This document shows positions 1-9,100 of a stretch of 32,879 bases of DNA, one piece after another. The notes beneath the pieces were generated by a model. It ran no database searches, was not told where the DNA came from, and saw only the letters and a program-made list of their open reading frames with translations. Location of the stretch: the NCBI GenBank assembly GCA_032358255.1, contig JAULBX010027916.1:1-32879 (forward strand), given 5' to 3'. This DNA is from Heterotrichella gracilis (Eukaryota > Sar > Xanthophyceae > Tribonematales > Xanthonemataceae). Positions within the stretch are counted from its first letter, which is position 1, and each line of letters opens with the position of its first letter. The position numbers and the translations under genes were made by a program.

Positions 1-255
1 GGGTGGGGAGGGGGGCGAGGGGGAGGGGGGAGGGGGGGAGGGGGAAGGGGGGGCTGCGGGGTGGCAGGGGAGGAAAGGGGTGGGTCAGTGGGATGTGGAG
101 GGTGTTGAGTACCAATTTTTGTTTGCTGTCTGTGGCACGCATCATCAGGCATCAGGCAGAATTTAGGGTTTAGGGTTTAACGCTTTAGGGTTTGGTGTCG
201 CAGCAGCAGGCACACAAGTACGGCGGTCGCACAGGTGAACAGCGGTGGGTGTTTC
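1..255. repeat. G-rich tract and telomere-like motifs downstream of the first gene
   Basis: The first 60 bases are almost pure G with a few A, T and C, a low-complexity purine tract on this strand. From about 163 to 198 there are several GGGTTTA/TTTAGGG motifs. The block lies 3' of the minus-strand secreted-protein gene that ends at 256 and would hold its 3' UTR. I see no coding sequence here. A true telomere is unlikely because the motifs are few and interrupted. Confidence 0.6.
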
Positions 256-1618
256 TCAAAAACAATCCTGGCAAGGGTCTTCCCACTTCTTGCCACTCCC
301 TGGGTGGTGGCAGTAGGTCATGCACTGTAAAAAATTAGGGTTTTGTAGGGCTTCCCCCTTACATGGTGGCGGCGCGCAGTTGCGGTGCGAGGTGTCCCCC
401 AACCCTATGCGGTCATATAGGTCACAGGTGCGGCATGTTTAGGATTTAAGGCTTAGGGTTTAATAGGGTTTCCCCTCACCTGGTGGCGGCGCGCAGTTGC
501 GGTGCGAGGTGTCCCCCGACCCGATGCGGTCAAAGGTGTTGCAGTTCTTGAGGGAGGAACCCGCCGGGCAGTTGACGCGGTAGGCGCAGTTGGAGTCGGA
601 GGCGCACACGTTGAAGCACTCGCAGTTGGATGTGGTCACCACTGAATAGTAGTCTGACGTGGCGTCATTGAAGAGCAGGCAGCGGTCGCCTGGACGGTGG
701 GGATATTAGGGTTTCAAAGGGGGTGAGAGGGTGGGGGGGCAGTGGGGGCGGGGCAGGGGACAACGATGCACCTCGAGCTCAACCAGGTCGGACGGTGTTT
801 GTGTAAATTGGCAGATTGTGTGCAAGCAGGGTCACAGGAACTCTGGTGTAAATAGGTATACTGGAAGCATATAAAGCAAAGCATGCGTTCCCTAAAACCT
901 AAACCCTAAGTATCCTAAGCTACACCCTCCTTGGCACTTACTGGTTGAGATAGATAGGAAGGGCGGGGGAGGGGTGGCGGGAGGCGGGGAGGCGGCGTCT
1001 GCAAACAGCTCAAACACGAACAGGACGGTGGGGTCGGTGAGGGAGCTGCAGGTGGCGGTGGGGAAGTCGACTGTAAAGCAGGTGGCTGACTCGCACATGG
1101 CTGCGTCGGCGGCCAGGGGCGCGGAGGGGACGAGGGTGGCCCCACCGTAGTTGCAGGTGATGACGCCGGTGTCGTAGCTGAGGGCAAAGTAGCTGCAAGC
1201 GCGGAGGGAAGAGTGTTGTGAGCATATGCATGCATTGGACATTGGGGTGGGTGGAGGGTCAATTAACACAGCTGCGGACTGGTTGTTTGGAGGGCATGAC
1301 TGGAGTTTGAAAAACGCCAGGGAAAAGGAGTTTTTTTTGGGGTTTCAGTCTCGGTTTGCCCTCAGCAAGCGCAGGTTCACAACGGCAGTGCACGCATATG
1401 CATGCACAAGTGAGTACTCACGGGAGGGAGACGGACGCCAGTGCGTAGCATTCCTCCTGAGAAGTGACGGTGGCCTGAGACAGGGTGCCGGTCATAACCT
1501 CGGTGGCGTCCACAGCCACGTCGTAGCAGCCCACGGCATCAAAGTAACTGGCCGCTGCACACACATAGACAACTGTCAGGACTAATAAGCAGCGAGGTAG
1601 AACCGCTTGACTGAGCAA
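256..1618 (-). CDS. Small secreted cysteine-rich protein (WSC-like N-terminal part)
   Basis: I assemble four exons: 1618-1422, 1192-942, 689-480 and 299-256. They have GT-AG borders and matching phases (2, 1, 1) and sum to 234 codons, so 233 aa. The ATG at 1618 opens a signal peptide with a hydrophobic core LLVLTVVYVC and an AAAS cleavage site near residue 23. Residues about 30-100 resemble a WSC/PAN-type Cys module (GCYD, EECYALA, YFALSY, TCNYGG), but the Cys spacing is not canonical, so the family is an inference. A Pro-rich linker (SPPPATPPPP) follows. The third exon encodes a dense second Cys block with ECFNVC and NCPAGSS. The last exon ends DPCQDCF-stop. The likely location is the cell surface or wall. 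I do not recognise the C-terminal Cys block. The last junction is the least certain, because a degenerate copy of the exon 3 edge lies in that intron. Confidence 0.62.
363..430 (-). repeat. Degenerate copy of the 3' edge of exon 3 of the secreted-protein gene
   Basis: This stretch repeats bases 480-550 with few changes. Read on the minus strand it gives YDRIGLGDTSHRNCAPPP, against FDRIGSGDTSHRNCAPPP in the real exon. It has a possible donor (GTAAGG) but no convincing acceptor on its upstream side, so it is probably not a separate exon. It lies downstream of the intact exon in the gene's own direction. Confidence 0.75.
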
Positions 1619-3576
1619 GTACGAGTAAACCCCAGTTTTTCACCCTTCACAGAGTGCAGCCAGTGGTGGCAATCAAGGGTAGCTTTCAGTGTTGTTTGCG
1701 GGATGTTGGGGCCGGTATTGGGTGGCAGTACTAGTTTGTGACTTCGGTGCTAGCTACTGTCTCAGATCAAGTGTCGTGGTGTGTATATGCATGCAAGCTA
1801 CGAATTGGCAACACATAAACTCACAGCGGTGTGCTCCTAGTATCACTTTATAACTGAGGTGGGTATGCGGACAGTGCGTACGTCTGTGGGTGCGCATTGC
1901 AATTGCCGCCCGAACACCCTATCCCAAACTATTTGCAATTGCAATCCCAGTCAAAGCACTCACCAGCGAGCTGTGCGCCCAGGACCAACGCAATACAGGC
2001 CAATACAGCTCGGCCTTGATGCCACTTATGAGTCGCCATGGCGCTCTCTTTGCCAGTGTGCTTGCAATTGCAGGTTGTGTTGTCACTAAACTCCCGCGTT
2101 GCCGATGTGCTCTACCGAAGTTGAATGCGACGGTGCACAACGTACCAAGAAAGTACAGCGCGGTGTTGTTCGTACAAAAGAGTGTAGAACTGAGCAAAGC
2201 AGTCTGGTTTGTGTTGGTTTGGCGAAGCGTGGCTCCCTTTGTATCGAGCAGAAGCATGCGCGGCCAGCCGCGTGTGTGCCATCTAAAACCCTAACCCCGA
2301 GCCTCGAAGCCTAGGGCCGCGCATACCATGTGGTCCCATGTGACAGGTGACATTGCAAATTCGATAATACGCTGAGTAACCCTATGGCGTGGCAACGCCC
2401 GCAGCAAGAGCCACCAGATTGTACCATCGGGATCCAAGCAACGGTCGTCGCCACATAGGCAAGCCCCAATTGTGCCCCCAAAACTGTATGCATGTGGCTC
2501 ATGTGGGCCGGTCCATGTGCATCTGCTGAGGAGGCGGTGACTCGGTTGAGGTGAGACCCTATTACCCTATTGCCTGCCTACCTAGCTTCTTCCTGTGCTT
2601 CTGTTTGTTGTCTTCTCCTTGCATTTTCTCTCCTGTGCTTCTGTTTATTGTTTAAAATTGCTTTTGCCTATCATAGTACGCCTTTGTAGCCTAGGGCCCT
2701 CTATTTGCCTAGGGGTTTGACAGGCGTAGACAACGCGTGTACTGGTACATGGGTTTGCCCAAGAGGGTGCACTATGAAAATATGTAGAGTTTATCCTCCC
2801 AAGTAGTAGATATCTGCCTCTGCAAAATTGGGGTTCATGGCGGTGCAGTTTTGTTGGCGGTGCAGGCTGTAGCTATTTCAGAGTTAGACTCAGTAGACTA
2901 AGGCTGCAGGGATGCCCCGCTAGCCCTGCTGGCATGCCCTAGCTGCAGATACTGCACAGATGACCTGCTAGCCCTGCAGATTGGCAAACTCAATTAGCAT
3001 AGGCATGGGGGTGATCATCCCTGAGGGTATTCTGGAGATCTTGAAAGTAATTTGGACAGATAAGTAGGGTCTCTAGGGTATTTGTACTGATGCGCCACCC
3101 CTGGGTGCGTGGAGGTGCATGTGGGTAATGTGGGCGACCACCAAGTAGGCGCAGGGGAGCTGGCAGGGTCACTGACTATGGAAACACTGGTCAGTTCCCA
3201 CAGGCCGGCCAACTCCCTCGGGTGCATCCGTACGCCCTATATGGCCCACATGGGCCACCAACTTGGCAGGTGGGTGTGGGGGAGGGGTTGGCAGGTTCAG
3301 CTGTATTTTATGTATTTTAATAAAGCTAAAAGCTACATATTAACAGCGGTCAAAGGTGACGGGGTCCTCTCCTGTGCCAAGTACCCGCTGGATGCGCAGT
3401 GGATGCGTGAAGGGTAAGCGGCTGGTGGTTTAGGGTTTAGGGCGTTGGTGACAGGCTGCGTAGTCATGTACTTGTTTACCTTGTTCATTTGTTTGTGCAT
3501 GTATCCGTTTAAGCAGCTGGTGCATGTTGCAAGGGGTGGTGTACACCGAGGGTGACAATGTCGCATATCGTATGGC

Positions 3577-3609
3577 ACCCTAAACCCCAAACCCTAAACC
3601 CTAAACCCC
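3577..3609. repeat. Interstitial telomere-like CCCTAAA tract
   Basis: This is a run of CCCTAAA/CCCCAAA units about 33 bp long. Similar short tracts occur at 163-198, 3429-3441, 12264-12285 (TTTAGGG on this strand) and 14531-14551 (CCCTAA), and single motifs are common in the introns of the ABCG, SDR and LON genes. The motif matches the plant-type telomere repeat. Its interspersed arrangement shows this is not a chromosome end. Confidence 0.8.
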
Positions 3610-5398
3610 ATAACAAATTCCGAGGTAGTATGCAACTATAGCTCTTTGTCGCAGGGACATGGCCCCTGCAAGTGGCCGCATGGTGTGGGAGTAAAAACCC
3701 TGCAACTTAAACCCTAAGGTTGTGGCACGTGTGAGCCTCAAGGCAGTGCCTGACCCAGAGCCATGGGGCAAGATGACACAAATGAACAAACAATTTGAGA
3801 AAAGTGTAATAAACTGGGCAGCCTGTCCGTGAACAGACGCAGAGCCATGGGAGCCTTGCAAGCATGTAAGGAAATAATCAATGAAAAAGCTGCGCTGCCT
3901 CATGAATTGAGAGATGAGGCAGCCTCACCCTAGGCAGGCGCAGAATTCCCATGTATGGTACCCATGTATGATACCCATGGGTGGTATGTCCAGGGTAGGC
4001 ACCACCCATTTATGCGCAGTTGTTTACCAATGGAACGATCTGTGCATGATATGCCCCATTACCCTGCGTGCGCTAGCTATTGACCTACTGGGGGCTGGAG
4101 GGATGCTTGTGCGCACCACATCGGGGGGGGGGTGTATGCCAGTTCCTAGTAATACAGTACTCGCCTAGCTGTAGGCTGTAGGCTGCCTGGCGCAGTAAGC
4201 GCAATAACCATTGCTTTGATGTGCAATAGCCTAGCAGCCCTGACCCAGTGCACTGATCTGAGGTGCAGACTTTGTCGCATATTTGCGCTGACGCAGCCTG
4301 GAGATGATCCTACAACTTGTATGCATGATATGCTCTGTTCAATTTGAGAAGACTCTTCATTATGAGGGGGCTTGGAGGGACAGGGCACCTGCCTGGGGCA
4401 ACACCCTTGCGAGGTTTTACTCGCCCTTCACAAGCCCTTGGGGAGGGATTGGAAGGACTTGCCCTAGGGGAGGGATTCATTCCCATGGGGGCCCATGCAG
4501 GTGCATATCAGAGCGGCAACCAAACGGGCAGGGAGGGGCCAGGCCAAACCCCAACCGGCACATGCATAGCACCGGACACCTACTTTGAAAGCCATGCATG
4601 GTCACATGGCAGTGGAATCCAACCGTGAGGCTGCTGCTTTGAGGCAGGAAGGAGGGGCCTAGTCATGCAGAGAGAGGGTCCAAAAGTTGAACCCCCTTGT
4701 CAGAAAGGTGAGGGATTTCAGGCAGTAGGCGAATCCGAGGGCAGAAACACGTTTTGACCGTTTCGGTAAGGTCGATCAGGAGTCATGAAGGATACATAAT
4801 GAAGATCTGCTATTGTCTACCGCAGGATTAGGTTTTACACGCAACAACACCCGGGGTACCCCCATGAAGTGTTGAAGACAATCTACTCGAGGTTTATCCA
4901 CCAAGTACCGGGTGCTTGGAGTGGAGTCACTGTGCCTCTGAGCCAATTTGAGAGCCATCATCTTCATGCGAGTGCTTTTAACAAACGAACTGTTGTGACT
5001 GGCCACGCCATAATGGTTTGGCGTCACCTAGACCTGTTCTACTAGGGTGAGTGGCTACTGGCCGCTTGAGCCCTTCCTAAGCTGAGCATTGCCAGAGCAG
5101 TATTTGCTTTCGGCCTGCACCCGTTGTACGGGTCCCCGACTCAGCAGTACGCTGGACACTTGCAAACCACTTCAAGGTACGTATAAGAGGAAGGGATTAG
5201 CTCAGTGCTTGCCCTGCTGTGTGCTGTGTCACGAGGACCCTCAGCATGCTGTGCCTCACCATGCCACGTCTTTCGAGGTCACTCCGTTACGGTAGCCTAC
5301 TCAATGATTGAGCCCAAGAGCTCGTGTGCTGCCAGCGTTGGCAATCCTGCATGCCGGTGCGGAAGGCGGGTGCAGTAACATGGTTGGGTTTGCTTCCT

Positions 5399-5531
5399 GT
5401 GAGTGCGTTCACTACAGGGTGCAACCACAAGGGCACAGGTCCCCCACCCCCCCTTCCTTTGATGAAGAAGGAAGGGGGGGTGGCACCCATGCACTGGGTG
5501 GTTCCAGCCTGCAATGGATGCATTCACAGGG
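5399..5531. mobile_element. Imperfect foldback element, MITE-like
   Basis: The two halves of this block are roughly reverse complements. The centre is a strong hairpin at about 5449-5480 (CCCCCCTTCCTT, a short loop, then AAGGAAGGGGGG). The outer arms pair more loosely: GTGAGTGCGTTCACTACAGG on the left corresponds to the complement of the GCAATGGATGCATTCAC region on the right. There is no coding capacity. A clear target-site duplication was not found. Confidence 0.5.
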
Positions 5532-6162
5532 AGCAGGCTTTATACTGTACGCGCCCCCAGGGTAAGGACCCTACTTCAGTGCACCCCCCCTAGGCCTCCC
5601 AACCCCCTTCAGGCATGCACGCTCGCACCTCAGAACCAATTTTCTAACATGGCTTAAAAGTACCCCTTCCTAAACCCTAGCCCTTAAACACAAGCTACCC
5701 CAGACTCCTAGATGCCAGTACAGTGACTGCAATATGGCATGCACGCTAGCAGTGCCTCCTGCACCCCCATGCCACAATTTGGTCCAACATGTGTGTGGAG
5801 CTCGCGCAGGGCGAGACACTACTTGAGAACCCTAACATAATTACCCTAGACCAACATCCTACACCACATTGGGCAGTGTCTGGTGTAGAACCACACATGA
5901 TTACCGTGCATGCTGGTAGGCGAGACCCTGAATCAAACCCCTTAATCCTAACCCTGAGCCCTGCCGGCCAGTACCCTACACCCCATGCCTCGTTGTGATC
6001 CAACGTGTGTGCCTGCGCAGGGTGAGACCCTACACAGTATCCCTACACCCTCCGCAAGGGACTCATGACCACTCCTTGTGTGGCATGGCCCATGCGCCAC
6101 AGTGACAAGCCTCCATCAGTGAAGCAAACCATCGAATCCTTTTTGAGCTGCAATCCAGCGCC

Positions 6163-9100
6163 ATGGCTAACATCCCCGGGATGATGCCGCCACATGCAAA
6201 TCCCGAGACACATGCCACCGCACCTGCTGGGGGTACGGGGATGGGATCTCTGCACATTTCTGGCGCACCCGCCCCCCTCCCGCCCCCTGGGGCATCCCGA
6301 AGCAGCGGGGATAGCAGCAGTGGGGATAGCAGGAACGGAAGCAAGGTGGGTTAAGAAAAACAACACTTGAAATACGGCTCGGTGTGCTAAGTAGTGCTAG
6401 TGCCAGGTTTATGAGGTGTGTTAGGATGTGAGGAGTAGCCCACCTGTTTGTGACATGGCGGAGTACAGCTAGTTCCAGTGATCTGTCACATAGCAAATGC
6501 TGTAGCCCTTACTAAGTGAGTAGGTTTAACGGTATTACAGTACTGGTGATGTCGTATGCCCTCAGGGTACACCTTTACCCCTTGTGTGCACCTGCAGCCA
6601 CTGGACTCCTGTGCTGACGTGGCCATCCCTGTCAAGCCAGACCTCGACTCCCCCATTCCCCCGCAGATGCTTCCATTTACCCCCTGGCAGGCAATCCGGT
6701 GCTGCCCAGCCTCACATGGATGAACGTCACTGTGGTGGGTGTGCAACCATATCTTGCCGCTTACGTGCTCATGTACGTGCTGATCATGTGCTGGTCATGT
6801 ACCAATCTGGTGCTACCCAAACTCATATTGATGAGGAACCTTGTCGTGCTGGGCGCGCATTCCACACTTAATCATGTATGCCAGTCACATACTCATTACA
6901 TTCTGAAATGATTGCAAAACCGGAATGACTATTCCCAAAGTGAGCTAGCTACGCAGTGACCATCCTGAGGTGACCAAGCCAGGTAGCGCCAATGCGGGGC
7001 TACCTATTTTGCTCTCTTTCAGGATGGTCACTGCGTAGCTAGCTCACTTTGGGAATGGCCACCTCTGATGGGGTGCGCATTCATTGAATACTTATCAACA
7101 ACTAGCTGTCAAGAGGTTCTGAACAGGTGCCCACCCTTTGGTGACAAGTTGCAAACCCTAAACCCTATCCCAAACAGTGCCCTGGTGGGTGCGCCTGCAA
7201 ACCCTACATGCTGCAAACCCAAAATTCTTGACGCTGCAAACCCTGAACATAAAAAACCTGAATGGTGGCCTTGAAGGGGCGCCTCTCCCCATCTTTCTAT
7301 TGTTATGCTCCCCCTGTCACCGTCCTCCCCTTTCACATTCTATTGTCAGCCTATAAGAGTTTGTGGTCAAGTCAACCCCCATTCCCCTGCCATATACGCA
7401 GCGTGTGACTGATGGCAAGGGGAGGAGCAAGAACATCCTGGACGGGGTGGATGGATTTATAGACCCTGGGTAGGTTCCTCTCTTTCAACACCCTTTTTCT
7501 GCCCATGCTGATCAATTGATTACGCATTAATGCCTAATCGCCTGCTTACTACATATGATGTACATATCGATCAGGTAGTTGCCACTGGGAGTAGCTGCCA
7601 CTGTACTTGTTGACCCCTTGCTATCTATCGATAACCACCGACTTGGTTCTTGTCACACACCTGATTACCTGTTGATCGCACTTATGACGTACCGATCCCA
7701 CACCGATCACTTTTGTGCAGGCGCATGCTTGCCATCATTGGCCTTAGCAGGATAGCGTCACATGCTGATCACTCACTGATCATCTGCTGATTACATACTG
7801 ATCACATGTCGATCAACTGTGTGCAGGCGCATGCTTGCCATCATGGGCCCCAGCGGGTGCGGCAAGACCACGCTGCTGGATGCGCTTGCTGGCAGACTCA
7901 CGCGCAGGGCAACGCTGACGGGGCAGGTGGGTGGCCAGGGGTCAAATGCCTAGAATCCTGATAATCTAAAGTTCTAAAACCCTAAAACACTGATGATAAC
8001 CCTCCCTGGCAACGCTGGCAGGGCAGTTGGGGGGGTTGGGGTTGAGTGCACAAAACCATATAACTTTAAAATCCTGAAGCCATAGAAGATGACCCTCCCT
8101 GGCAACGCTGACGAGGCAGGTGGCGGGGTGGAGGTTGAGAGCCTAAACCTTCTATGTGGTTAAGTCCTAAAACCCTTAAAACCCTGGTAATGACCCTCCC
8201 TGGCAAGGCTGACGGGGCAGGGGGGTGGTCTCAGCCTGTTAAGCTGCACCTGTGGTGGTGACCCTAGCGTTTCTCCTGGCAGCGCGCCTGGTAGTTAGAT
8301 GACGAGGGCAGGCATTTTACCTATGTGCTATGGAGATCAAGCTGAATGCTCATGAAGTTTTTTTCCCACCTCAGGTGCATCCAGCTTGAGGGATTGCCCT
8401 GACTTGAAGTCCATGAGTGTTAACCTGCAGGCTGCAATGTGTTGGAGTTGGTTTTAGTTGCCTGACCATGTACCCTTGACACACCACTTTGATGTCTGTA
8501 AGCCCTTTGTCAAATCTCAGAGGTTGGCAAAGTGTTTTCGGACCTCAAAGCAAAGTTGCAAGGGTGTAGGGGCAGGGATTGATAACAAATGGCAAGACAT
8601 CGCAGCATGCGGTGCAATAGTCATGGACTTTGAGGAGTCCACCCGGGATTTGTGTCAGACTGATTGACTGATTGATCAGTAATTGCTTTGCCAAGTTCTT
8701 CAAGCATGTGATGGGCATACTTGATGTAGGCATGCAGCTTGTGTTCAAACTAGATTCAGCCTGGTTTGCTCATTTGCTGTAAATGAGGATAAGGTGCAAT
8801 GATTATCATGGCGGCCCTCGCCAACACCATGACGGTGGCTGACTGCGAGCACTGTCCCATGCTTCCCAGTTGTTTGCCCAGTACAATGCTGTGAGATGCC
8901 AGTCACTGAACTTCAGCGGCTTGTACTCTCCAATGTCCAAACCAACACAATTTGTAAACAGCAGCACGAGATGCTGCTAATTGGTACACTTGAGTTTACC
9001 TTTGTTGCAACAATGCCAAAACCCTGTCAAGGGGGTTCATTGCACCCTACCTATTGAAGGGGATTTTGCACACCCCGCCACAGGTCTTTAGAAGGAGACC

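Larger units (their letters stand above)
1619..6162. other. Gene-poor spacer, 4.5 kb
   Basis: Open frames here are short (up to about 134 codons, 1890-2294) and carry no recognisable motif or coherent exon chain on either strand. The region holds CCCTAAA-type motifs (for example 3577-3609), a 20-bp near-repeat (2591-2610 and 2631-2650), a related pair at about 5780-5820 and 5997-6033 (TCCAACRTGTGTG then GCGCAGGGYGAGAC), and a foldback at 5399-5531. The promoter of the minus-strand gene starting at 1618 should lie just above 1618. A small intron-rich gene could be hidden here. Confidence 0.5.

Noticed and set aside
1..198. Chromosome-end telomere
   Set aside because: The TTTAGGG motifs are few and interrupted, the G-rich tract is not a telomere repeat, and similar motifs occur throughout the window.
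1890..2294. 134-codon plus-strand frame and the 112-codon minus-strand frame over it as genes
   Set aside because: Both overlap each other, have no recognisable motif, and the DNA contains repeated TTGCAATTGC strings more typical of non-coding sequence.
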